Positions 1-7,279 of a stretch of 64,000 nt of DNA are shown in pieces. The stretch comes from Sphingomonas echinoides. GTDB lineage: Bacteria; Pseudomonadota; Alphaproteobacteria; Sphingomonadales; Sphingomonadaceae. The position numbers and the translations under genes are program-made. The DNA is taken from contig NZ_JAPYKK010000004.1 in NCBI RefSeq assembly GCF_029623395.1, positions 106,150-170,149 of the forward strand, in the 5' to 3' direction. Within the stretch, counting starts at the first letter, position 1, and each line of letters opens with the position of its first letter. The notes under the pieces are model-generated. The model ran no database searches. It worked only from the letters and a program-made list of their open reading frames with translations, and was not told where the DNA came from.

Positions 1-471
1 AGAAGGGAAGCCGGCCGCAATCGATCCGCGACTCGCGGGCTGGTCGCGCGGCCATGCCGCCTGTTGCCACCCGCCGACCCTGCGCCACCGTTCCGCGCGC
101 AGGGGTGGGAGCACCACGGTCCGTTCCGCCGCGCGGACCGCAAAGACCTGGCCCGACTGACGCTCGACCCCAACCCGCACGAGGATTTCAACGGCGCGGA
201 TTTCCTTTATTTCGCCGCCTTCCCCGCGCTCATCGATCGCGCGGAATGGGCGTGGTTCCGACGGCTGGATCCGCCGCTCACCACGCACGCCCGGCGGATC
301 GCCTATCTCGGCAACATCGAACTGGGGGACCGCGTCACCGCCGTCCTCTGCGGCGTGCACGCGGTCGACGCTGCGGTTTCGCACTGGATCGAATTGCGCC
401 GGGAAGACGACAGCCTGATCGCCATCGCCTTCACCGATCGCCTGCCCGCGCAACGGGCTGCCGCCGGTTAG
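1..471 (+). CDS. Partial LnmK/Pnap_2097-like hot-dog protein (C-terminal part)
   Basis: The reading frame is open from base 1 to a TAG at 469-471, so the gene probably starts outside the window; 156 codons are visible. A TTG at 64 is the first possible internal start but has no ribosome binding site. The segment DPNPHEDFNGADFLYFAAFP followed by ID-R-AEW resembles the second hot-dog domain of the Pnap_2097/LnmK group, proteins often found with polyketide or other biosynthetic genes (LnmK is an acyltransferase/decarboxylase). The family call rests on recalled sequence similarity only. It converges on the porin gene 12 bases away. The substrate cannot be inferred. Confidence 0.5.
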   Translation, partial: RREAGRNRSATRGLVARPCRLLPPADPAPPFRAQGWEHHGPFRRADRKDLARLTLDPNPHEDFNGADFLYFAAFPALIDRAEWAWFRRLDPPLTTHARRIAYLGNIELGDRVTAVLCGVHAVDAAVSHWIELRREDDSLIAIAFTDRLPAQRAAAG

Positions 472-483
472 GCGCCAGCGCGA

Positions 484-2019
484 TCAGAACTGGACTTGCA
501 GCCCCAGGTTCACCGTCTGCCCCGAATCGATGCTGCCGGGCGCGTCGCCGGGATTGGCGATGTGCCAGTCGGTCACGTCGAGCAGGACGCGCGTGATCTT
601 GTTGATGTACCAGGTGCCACCGATCGTGGTCGATCGCCCCAGCCCGCCCAGCGGCAGTCCGCGATAGTCGACCTCCTGGTACCGCGCCCGCAACGCGACC
701 GCGCCCCAACCGCCCGTCGTCACCGGATCCTCGATCCGCGCGCGCGCCCAGGTGCCCCGCCGCGCGTCATAGGGCGAGGTCGTCCCGAACACGAACCACC
801 CGGCGGATAGGCTGAAGGCATCGTGCGAAAGATCGGTGCCGCCGGCGCGGTGCAAGGTCCGGCGCCCCCATTCGTTATGCGTCCAGAAACGCCCCGTGAT
901 CACCGCCAGCTCGGCGCCGTAACCGGTGTCGCTGTCCACCCCCGTGACCGGCCCCGGCTGCGCGCGGACCAGCGTGTTGAACCCGCCCGCGATCGCACTC
1001 GCCCGAACCAGCGATCCGGTTTCGCCCCCCAACCGCTCGTGGAAGCCCCAGCCGCCGAGATGCACGGTCAGCCCCTTCGACTTGATCGGGTTCCAGTGCA
1101 TCCGCGACACGACGGTCAAACCGTCGTCGCCATCGCCGATGTTGTTGGGGTCCTCGCCCGTCACCTGTACCGACGCATGCCAGTTCGGGCCGTAGAGCCG
1201 TTCCTGCAAGCCAACGCCCCAGAACCCGCGCCGCGGCAGGATCGTCGCCGCGACCGTATTGAAATCGGTGAACGGCGTCGTGCCGAGCCCGACCGATCCG
1301 TCCATCGTCCGGTCGTTGAAGCGGTTGCCAATCGACCCGTCCGCCTCGAGCCCGAGCAGATGGTGGCGGATGTTGACGAACGCCGATTTCCACACGACCT
1401 GATTTTCGGCGAACTCGCCTTCCAGCGCCCAGGACACGTTGCCGACCGCGCCCTCCATCCCCAATCGCGCCGACCCCAGGGTGGTGCCGGTGATGTTCCG
1501 CCCCGCAAACGCGCCGGTGGTGGTGGAAGCATCGAGGAACAGCCGCCCGCGCGGCCGGAACCACCAATGGCCGTCGACCGAATTCACCCGCGGCAGGCCG
1601 TTCACGAACACGACGCCCGCCTTCTCGCCATTGCCGGTTGCAGGCGGTGGGGACGCTTCCGAATCGGTGAGCCGCTGCACGATGCGGACGACCGGCGGAC
1701 GCGCCACCCGCTCTGGAATGTCCGCGACCGCAACCGGCGGCACGCGCGCGGCGACGGGCGGGACCACGGGCGCCGCGACTTGGGGGGCGACCGGCGCAAC
1801 CGGCTGCGCGATAGCCGGCGCCGGGGCGATCGCCAGCCGCGCTTCCATCGTGCGCAATCGCGCCTCCAGCTGGTCGATCCGCCGCTGTTGCGCCTGGATC
1901 AGGACTTGCGGATCGGTGGACGCCGGAGGGGCAGCGGTTTGGGCCTGCGCACCGGTACCGGCCAGCACCGCGCACGCGCCAAGGCCGACCGCGGATCGGC
2001 GGACGAGAATGTTCAGCAT
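484..2019 (-). CDS. Outer-membrane porin, phosphate-selective porin O/P-like
   Basis: This 511-aa protein has a signal peptide (cleavage near AQA, residue 26), then a short coiled coil (about residues 38-62, QVLIQAQQRRIDQLEARLRT). A Pro/Ala/Val-rich linker follows, and from about residue 145 a beta-rich region ends in a C-terminal Phe, as expected for a trimeric outer-membrane barrel. This layout is typical of OprP/OprO-type porins, which pass small anions, but the solute here is unknown. It is the last gene of the leftward operon, separated from the binding-protein gene by about 220 bases that contain a hairpin. It may supply a diffusion route for the compound handled by the locus. Confidence 0.8.
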   Translation of the reverse strand: MLNILVRRSAVGLGACAVLAGTGAQAQTAAPPASTDPQVLIQAQQRRIDQLEARLRTMEARLAIAPAPAIAQPVAPVAPQVAAPVVPPVAARVPPVAVADIPERVARPPVVRIVQRLTDSEASPPPATGNGEKAGVVFVNGLPRVNSVDGHWWFRPRGRLFLDASTTTGAFAGRNITGTTLGSARLGMEGAVGNVSWALEGEFAENQVVWKSAFVNIRHHLLGLEADGSIGNRFNDRTMDGSVGLGTTPFTDFNTVAATILPRRGFWGVGLQERLYGPNWHASVQVTGEDPNNIGDGDDGLTVVSRMHWNPIKSKGLTVHLGGWGFHERLGGETGSLVRASAIAGGFNTLVRAQPGPVTGVDSDTGYGAELAVITGRFWTHNEWGRRTLHRAGGTDLSHDAFSLSAGWFVFGTTSPYDARRGTWARARIEDPVTTGGWGAVALRARYQEVDYRGLPLGGLGRSTTIGGTWYINKITRVLLDVTDWHIANPGDAPGSIDSGQTVNLGLQVQF

Positions 2020-2057
2020 AAGCTCTTTCCATCAGTGCGGCGACGTGCCGCAGAAGC

Positions 2058-2080
2058 GCGGGGGCAGATCGCGCCCCCGC
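2058..2080 (-). other. Intercistronic hairpin before the porin gene
   Basis: GCGGGGGC at 2058-2065 pairs perfectly with GCCCCCGC at 2073-2080 across a 7-base loop. There is no T-run on either side, so it is not a classical terminator. It sits about 40 bases upstream of the porin start and could lower read-through or protect mRNA ends. Confidence 0.4.
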
Positions 2081-2239
2081 CGCGCCGTCATCCGGCGGAT
2101 GCCCGGCGGGCGAAGAGGACGACCGCGGTCACCATCGCCGCGTCCCCCGCGGATACGCCCCGCCGTGTCGCTGCATAATCGCAGCGCATCGGCGGCGGCG
2201 GATCCGGGTCATCATCGTTTCCGTCCGTAAGACCGTCGC

Positions 2240-3031
2240 TCAGCGCCGCTTGGTCGGCCGCACCGGATCGAGCCCGCTCGCTTCGATCAGCGGACGCGCC
2301 TCGGCGCTCGCCAGATAGGCGAGGAACCCGCGCGCTGCCTTCGCATTGCGGCTGTCCTTGCTCACCATCCCGGCAAAGCGGCTGACCTTCTGGATCCCGG
2401 CGGGAAGCGGCCCGAGAAAGTCGACGCCGGGCGTGACCTTCAGCTCGCTGACCTGCTGCATCCCGATATCGGCCTCACCCCGCGCAAGCACCGTACCGAC
2501 CAGCTCGCGCCCCTCGGCAACCACCGTCTTGGCGGCAATCTGGTCGGCGATCCCCAGCTTCGGCAGCATGGTCGTCTTGATGTAGACGCCGCTCGCGCCT
2601 TGCGAATAGGCCACCCGCTTGGCGGACAGCAGCGCCTGGCGCACGGCGGCTTCGGTCGAAACGTCGGGGTGCGGTTGTCCCTTGGGCACCGCGATCCCGA
2701 TCTGCGACAGCGCGATGACCTTGCGGCTCGTCGGATCGAACACGCCGCTCTTCGCCACGGCATCCAGCGTTTCTTCGGTGCCGATCGTCACGTCCATCGG
2801 CTCGCGGTTGCGGATCCGCTCCGGGATCGCTTCGGGCGAGGTGCCGAACGACGGCCCCCAGGCGATCACCAGCGTGTTGCCGGTCTTCTTTTCATACGCA
2901 GGCTTGAGCGTCTTCATCGCGCCCTGCAGCGCGCCGGTGGCGATCACGTGCACGTCCTCGGCGGCCGCTGCGCCCGAAACCCCGAGCCCAGCCGTCGCCA
3001 TCGTCATCGCGATGATCCGTTTGATCGTCAT
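2240..3031 (-). CDS. Orphan periplasmic substrate-binding protein (ModA-like fold)
   Basis: The 263-aa protein starts at an ATG with a good ribosome site (AAGGAGAG). It has a Sec signal peptide ending at about residue 25 (GAAAAEDVHV) and then a single extracellular solute-binding domain, with motifs such as ATGALQGAMK near the N-terminus, SQGASGVYIKT in the middle and ADIGMQQVSE near residue 195. This resembles the ModA/type-2 binding-protein superfamily. No ABC permease or ATPase gene is nearby, so it may deliver a ligand to a non-ABC system or act as a sensor. The ATG overlaps the SMP-30 stop (ATGA), showing coupled translation. A second protein of the same class is encoded at 12052-12816. 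Confidence 0.8.
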   Translation of the reverse strand: MTIKRIIAMTMATAGLGVSGAAAAEDVHVIATGALQGAMKTLKPAYEKKTGNTLVIAWGPSFGTSPEAIPERIRNREPMDVTIGTEETLDAVAKSGVFDPTSRKVIALSQIGIAVPKGQPHPDVSTEAAVRQALLSAKRVAYSQGASGVYIKTTMLPKLGIADQIAAKTVVAEGRELVGTVLARGEADIGMQQVSELKVTPGVDFLGPLPAGIQKVSRFAGMVSKDSRNAKAARGFLAYLASAEARPLIEASGLDPVRPTKRR

Positions 3032-3999
3032 TGATACTCTCCTTCGAAAGGGGCCCATTGCGCCCCCATGGTGTTGACGTAGAGCGCGTAGAGCGAGCCG
3101 GTGGCGGCCATGAACAGGCGGTTCCCCTGCGGGCCGCCGAAGCACAGGTTCGCGCAGCGTTCGGGTAAGTCGATGTGGCCGATCGCGGTGCCGTCCGGCG
3201 CAAAGATGCGCACCCCGTCCAGCCCCGCGCCGCCGCCCCAGCCGCACCACAGGTTGCCGTCGGCATCGATCCGCAGCCCGTCGGGGCGCCCTTCCCCGGC
3301 GTCGATCAGGACACGACGGTCGGACAAAGCACCGTCGACCCCGACGGCATAAGCGACGATACGGCACGGCCGCGCGCGCGATTCGACGAGGTACAGCGTC
3401 GTGCCGTCGGGCGAGAACGCCAGGCCGTTCGGCCCTTCCAGGTCCTCCGCCATGCAAACGAGACGTCCCGCGACATCGCGGCGATAGACGTTGGCGGTCA
3501 GCGCTGCCGCCCCGCGCCGCCCCATATAGTCGCTGGCCAGCCCGAACGGCGGATCGGTGAACCAGACCGCATCGTCGGCGGCGACCACCACGTCATTGGG
3601 TGAATTGAGCCGTTCGCCGGCAAAGGCGTCGGCCAGCACGGTGATGCGGCCGTCATATTCGGTGCGCGTGACACGGCGCGCGCCATGTTCGCACGCGATC
3701 AGCCGCCCCTGCCGGTCGCGGGTCAGGCCGTTCGCCTTTCCGGCGGGCTGGCGGAACGTCGTCAGCGCGCCCGTCACCGCATCCCAGCGCAGGATGCGAT
3801 CCTCGGGCAGATCGGTCAGCAGCAGGAACTGACTATCGCCGAACCACACCGGCCCCTCCGCCCAGCGCATCCCGCCCCCCAGCCGCTCCAGCCGGGCATG
3901 CGGCAGGCGATAGCGTTCGAACCGCGGATCGAGCACGCGCACGGCAGGATCGGGCACGCGCAAGGACGGTGTCCAGCGAAAGGCAGCGGGCGCCTCCAT
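3028..3999 (-). CDS. SMP-30/gluconolactonase/LRE family lactonase
   Basis: A 323-aa six-bladed beta-propeller hydrolase, most likely opening a sugar or other lactone with one divalent metal. The expected metal ligands are visible: Glu48 (RWAEGPVWFGD), Asn135 (LNSPNDVV), Asn191 (EGPNGLAFSPDG) and Asp240 (GRPDGLRIDADGNLW). The frame is open further upstream, but the ATG chosen matches family length and its A overlaps the TGA of the small ORF before it (TGATG). Its own stop overlaps the binding-protein start. There is no signal peptide, so it is cytoplasmic, downstream of uptake. The substrate is unknown. Confidence 0.85.
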   Translation of the reverse strand: MEAPAAFRWTPSLRVPDPAVRVLDPRFERYRLPHARLERLGGGMRWAEGPVWFGDSQFLLLTDLPEDRILRWDAVTGALTTFRQPAGKANGLTRDRQGRLIACEHGARRVTRTEYDGRITVLADAFAGERLNSPNDVVVAADDAVWFTDPPFGLASDYMGRRGAAALTANVYRRDVAGRLVCMAEDLEGPNGLAFSPDGTTLYLVESRARPCRIVAYAVGVDGALSDRRVLIDAGEGRPDGLRIDADGNLWCGWGGGAGLDGVRIFAPDGTAIGHIDLPERCANLCFGGPQGNRLFMAATGSLYALYVNTMGAQWAPFEGEYQ

Positions 4000-4121
4000 C
4001 ACGCGTAAAGCCGCTGCGCGTGGTCGACCAGCACCGCCTGTGCCGCCGCCGCGCGCTCGCAAACCGCGCGGATGAAGCGCAGCAACGCAGCCCTCGCCGG
4101 AATGGCACGATCGGTCATCAT
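3999..4121 (-). CDS. Possible 40-aa small protein, translationally coupled to the lactonase
   Basis: Starting with two ATG codons, this short frame encodes an Ala/Arg-rich peptide ending QAVLVDHAQRLYA; its TGA overlaps the lactonase ATG by one base. Residues 12-38 could form one amphipathic helix. The ribosome site is weak (GAAAGATC). I do not recognise it. It could be a small coupled protein, or only a leader whose translation opens the lactonase start. The tight stop-start junction is the main support. Confidence 0.3.
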   Translation of the reverse strand: MMTDRAIPARAALLRFIRAVCERAAAAQAVLVDHAQRLYA

Positions 4122-4232
4122 GGGATCTTTCGCACGGCAATCCGGCGACCCGCCGATGCCGATTCCGCGACCAGACTCACCGCGTTCACGCGGCGGCGGT
4201 TGACGGGAAAGGGCATCGGCGGGCGCATCGGC

Positions 4233-5051
4233 TTAGTCGCAGCGTGCGGTCATGCCGCCATCGACCACGATTTCGGTGCCGGTGACGAAGCGCGCCTCGT
4301 CGCTCGCGAGATACAGCGCGGCATAAGCGGTATCGCGGCCATCGCCCATGAAGCCGAGCGGGATCCGCTTCAACCGGCTGTCGAGCAACGCATCGATATT
4401 CCCGCCGGTCCGCTGCCCGGCCAGCCGCGCCTCCACCATCGGGGTGTGAAGCTGGCCCGGCACTACGGTGTTCACGCGGATACCGCGCGGCGCATATTCC
4501 ACCGCCGTCACCCGGCCAAGCTGGATCACCGCCGCCTTGGTCGCGGCGTAAGCGACCTGCGGCGATCCGGTGAAGCGGATTCCCGAGGTCGACGCGGTGT
4601 TGACGATCGCGCCGCCCCCGGCCTTTTCCATTTCCGGGATGGCATGCTTGCAGGTCAGGAACACGCTTTTCAGGTTGAGGTCGATCTGCGCGTTCCACTT
4701 GTCCTCGGACAGCGCGACCGCGCCACCCGCGGCGCTGCCGCCGACGTTGTTCACGAGGATGTCGACGCGGCCATAAGCCGCGACGCACGCCGCAACCATC
4801 GCTTCGACCGCGTCATTGGCGGTCACGTCGCAGGCATGCGCGGTCACGTCGCCGCCATGCGCGCGGATGCGCGACAGCGTCTCGTCCATCGCGGACATAT
4901 CGCGATCGACCGCGAACACCTTGGCGCCCGCGCGCGCGAACAGGACCGCGACGGCGCGGCCATTGCCCCAGCCGGGGCCGACGCACCCGGCGCCGGTGAT
5001 GATGGCGACCTTGCCGCGCAGACGATCGCTGGCAGGGAGTTCTTCGGACAT
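4233..5051 (-). CDS. SDR family NAD(P)-dependent oxidoreductase
   Basis: A 272-aa classical short-chain dehydrogenase/reductase. The start ATG is preceded by AAGGAA at 5 bases. The cofactor loop is TGAGCVGPGWGNG, longer than the usual TGxxxGIG. An NNVGG motif lies at residues 101-105, Ser154 is in NTASTSG, and the catalytic pair is Tyr168/Lys172 (YAATK). Asp49 in the AVDRD segment after beta-strand 2 suggests preference for NAD. It lies between the carboxymuconolactone-decarboxylase-like gene and the lactonase, so it probably oxidises an alcohol derived from the imported compound. Confidence 0.85.
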   Translation of the reverse strand: MSEELPASDRLRGKVAIITGAGCVGPGWGNGRAVAVLFARAGAKVFAVDRDMSAMDETLSRIRAHGGDVTAHACDVTANDAVEAMVAACVAAYGRVDILVNNVGGSAAGGAVALSEDKWNAQIDLNLKSVFLTCKHAIPEMEKAGGGAIVNTASTSGIRFTGSPQVAYAATKAAVIQLGRVTAVEYAPRGIRVNTVVPGQLHTPMVEARLAGQRTGGNIDALLDSRLKRIPLGFMGDGRDTAYAALYLASDEARFVTGTEIVVDGGMTARCD

Positions 5052-5079
5052 GGGCGTTCCTTGTGCGTGCAATGCCATT

Positions 5080-5640
5080 TCAGGCGAGGGTCGTGGGAAG
5101 TTCAGGGGCGACGCCAACGGGGGGCGGCACGTCGAACACTTTGATGGTCATCGAAATCAGCGTGTAATATCCGGCGATTCCGACCAGATCGACGAGCATG
5201 GTTTCCCCCAGCGTCGCGGCGAGCGCCTGGTAGAGCTCATCCGGAATACCGCGTTCGGCATGCAGCGTGCGGACGAAGCGATGGACGAGGCGCTCGTCCT
5301 CGCTCTCGAACGGCGGATCGCGTCCGTCGCGGATCGCATCGATCACCGCTTCGCTCAGCCCGGCTTCCAGCGCGAACGGCTTGTGCGCGGCCCACTCGTA
5401 CTCGGCGAGCCAGTGCCGCCCCATCGACAGGATCACCAGCTCGGACAGCCGCGCCGGGACGCTGCTGTCATAGCGGCAATATTGCCCCAGCGCCTGCGCG
5501 GCCTGCGCCAGTTCGGGCCGGTGGAGCCAGATCGCGAGCGGACCCCGCACGCCCTTGCGCGGGCCGGTGGCGATGGCATCGAACACGGGGCGCTGCGCAT
5601 CGGTCAGCGTCTCGGGGGTAACGGGCGGAAGGCGGTTCAT
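5080..5640 (-). CDS. Carboxymuconolactone decarboxylase family protein
   Basis: A 186-aa all-helical AhpD/CMD-fold protein. The family core is ARLSELVILSMGRHWLAEYEW followed by AAHKPFALEAGL (about residues 63-95), with the Glu and His of the CMD active-site pattern but without the CxxC of true AhpD peroxidases. Members either decarboxylate gamma-carboxymuconolactone-type acids or have unknown roles. Its ATG overlaps the transporter stop by four bases. Next to a lactonase and an SDR it may process a ring-cleavage lactone, but sequence alone does not set the substrate. Confidence 0.75.
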   Translation of the reverse strand: MNRLPPVTPETLTDAQRPVFDAIATGPRKGVRGPLAIWLHRPELAQAAQALGQYCRYDSSVPARLSELVILSMGRHWLAEYEWAAHKPFALEAGLSEAVIDAIRDGRDPPFESEDERLVHRFVRTLHAERGIPDELYQALAATLGETMLVDLVGIAGYYTLISMTIKVFDVPPPVGVAPELPTTLA

Positions 5641-6956
5641 GCAGGACCTTTGGTTGGACTAGGGAGTGTTGAAGGGGTGGCGCGCGCGATCGGCACGGCG
5701 GGGCCGCGCACCCAGCTGCGACCCGGCTGCTGCCCGGTCTCGCGGGCAAAGGCATCGGGATCGAACCCGCCTTCCCAGCGCGCGATGAAGAACACCGCGA
5801 TCGTATTGCCGACGATGTTGGTAAGCGCGGTGGCGGTCGCCATGATCCGGTCGATCCCGAACAACAGGCCCAGCCCACTCAGTGGGAGCGATCGCACCGA
5901 TTGCAACGTCGCCGCCAGCTTGATGAACGCCCCGCCCGCGACGGTCGTGCCGCCCTTGGACGTCAGCGCCAGGATCGCTAGCAACCCCATCTGTTGCCAC
6001 AGCGAGAAAGGCGTATCGGTCGCCTGCGCGATGAAGCCGATCGCGACCGCCATGTAGATCGAGGTGCCATCCAGATTGAAGCTATATCCGGCGGGAAGCA
6101 CGAACCCGACGACGACATCGTCGCAGCCACTGCGCTTCAATTTCTCGAGCAGCCGGGGAAAGGCGACTTCGCCCGATGCGGTGCCGAAAACCAGCAGCAT
6201 TTCGTCGCTAATCAGGCGCAAAACCGCCAGAAACGGTAGGCCAATCGACCACGAAATGGTCCAAAACACGACAAAAACGAACACGGCTGACGCAAGATAA
6301 TAAACGCCGATCAGCTTGAGCAGATATAGGAGCGTTGCCCCGCCATAGCTACCCACCGCCGCCGCCATCGCGCCAAATGCGCCGAGCGGAGCGAGCTTCA
6401 TCAAGAAGCCGAGCATCTTGAACAGGACCGCCTGCGCTTCCTCAATCCCGCGCACCGTCAACGAGTTAGGCCCGCACACCCGGTTGATCGCGACCCCGGC
6501 GAGGATCGAAACGAGCAAAACCTGGAGGATATCGCCGGTGGCAAACGCCCCGACGAGCGTATTCGGAATGATATGCAGGAAGAAATCGGTAACGTTCACC
6601 TTCCCCGCCGCCACCGCCGCGTCGGGCTCGACCAGATTGGTGGCATGCAAACCGACGCCGGGCTGCAGCAGATTGACCGCCACCAGTCCGACGACCATCG
6701 CCAGGGTGCTGACCACTTCGAAATAAACCAGCGATTTGATGCCCATACGGCCAAGCGCGCGCATGTCGGAAACATGGGTCAACCCATGCACCAGCGTCAG
6801 GAAAATGATCGGGGCGAGCATCATCTTGAGAAGGGCGATAAAAGCCTGACCGAGCGGGCGGAAAGCAACCGCCCACTCCGGCGCAACAATCCCCAGCACG
6901 ACCGCCGCAACCAGGGCGATCAATACTTGAATGTGCAGCTCTTTCAGGTGTTTCAA
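5637..6956 (-). CDS. Dicarboxylate/amino acid:cation symporter (DctA type)
   Basis: A 439-aa inner-membrane carrier of the DAACS family with about eight transmembrane helices and two re-entrant loops. Diagnostic motifs are NLDGTSIYMAVA and TSKGGTTVAGGAFIKLAATL in the C-terminal half. I chose a TTG start (LKHLKELHIQVLIALVA) because GGAGAGGA lies five bases upstream; the longer open frame has no family-like sequence. It is the first gene of the leftward operon, facing the shared control region. DctA relatives import C4-dicarboxylates with protons or sodium; here it may import an organic-acid intermediate. Confidence 0.88.
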   Translation of the reverse strand: MKHLKELHIQVLIALVAAVVLGIVAPEWAVAFRPLGQAFIALLKMMLAPIIFLTLVHGLTHVSDMRALGRMGIKSLVYFEVVSTLAMVVGLVAVNLLQPGVGLHATNLVEPDAAVAAGKVNVTDFFLHIIPNTLVGAFATGDILQVLLVSILAGVAINRVCGPNSLTVRGIEEAQAVLFKMLGFLMKLAPLGAFGAMAAAVGSYGGATLLYLLKLIGVYYLASAVFVFVVFWTISWSIGLPFLAVLRLISDEMLLVFGTASGEVAFPRLLEKLKRSGCDDVVVGFVLPAGYSFNLDGTSIYMAVAIGFIAQATDTPFSLWQQMGLLAILALTSKGGTTVAGGAFIKLAATLQSVRSLPLSGLGLLFGIDRIMATATALTNIVGNTIAVFFIARWEGGFDPDAFARETGQQPGRSWVRGPAVPIARATPSTLPSPTKGPA

Positions 6957-7081
6957 GACTGTCCTCTCCGACCGACACGCCAGTCTGCCGCAGGCTCTTG
7001 GCGGCTGCGTACAAGCGATCGGCCCTTCTCCACACAAGGCCTTGGCCTGACGTGTCCGGAGGTCCTAGGCGGGATCGATAT

Positions 7082-7206
7082 CTAGATCAAAAACCGTTTC
7101 GATATGCCATCCTATGCCGGCACGGCATAATAGATCGAGCTACCTCGGATTTACGACCAATGCCGAAAATGGATGGTTAGCTATGTTGAAACGGTTTTTG
7201 ATCTAG
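7082..7206. repeat. Perfect 19-bp inverted repeat with 87-base spacer
   Basis: CTAGATCAAAAACCGTTTC (7082-7100) is the exact reverse complement of GAAACGGTTTTTGATCTAG (7188-7206). Read outward, each divergent operon therefore carries the same element, at equal distance from the centre (7144). Arms end 126 bases before the DctA start and 74 bases before the TonB-receptor start. This suggests two identical regulator or promoter sites. Confidence 0.75.
7113..7129. promoter_or_regulatory. 17-bp palindrome with LysR T-N11-A motif
   Basis: TATGCCGGCACGGCATA has perfect 7-bp arms around GCA. T7115 to A7127 fits the T-N11-A pattern bound by LysR-type regulators. It lies about 23 bases from the exact centre of the flanking 19-bp inverted repeat. 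Confidence 0.6.
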
Positions 7207-7279
7207 CTGTATCCACGGCCTACCCAGCCTTCAGAAGTGCCGCCCGAAGAGCGGCCTCGTTCATGGAGGGTATGTTTCG

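Larger units (their letters stand above)
6957..7279. promoter_or_regulatory. Divergent control region between transporter operon and TonB-receptor operon
   Basis: These 323 bases separate two outward-facing operons. They contain a 19-bp inverted element (7082-7100 and 7188-7206), a central 17-bp palindrome (7113-7129) and the TonB-receptor ribosome site GGAGGG at 7265-7270. TTGATC occurs in each outward-reading arm and could be a -35 element, but no confident -10 was assigned. The LysR gene at 12885 is the best candidate regulator. Confidence 0.6.

Noticed and set aside
2088..2189. A 33-codon minus-strand frame between binding protein and porin
   Set aside because: No ribosome site, no domain, and it ends close to the hairpin; not distinguishable from noise.
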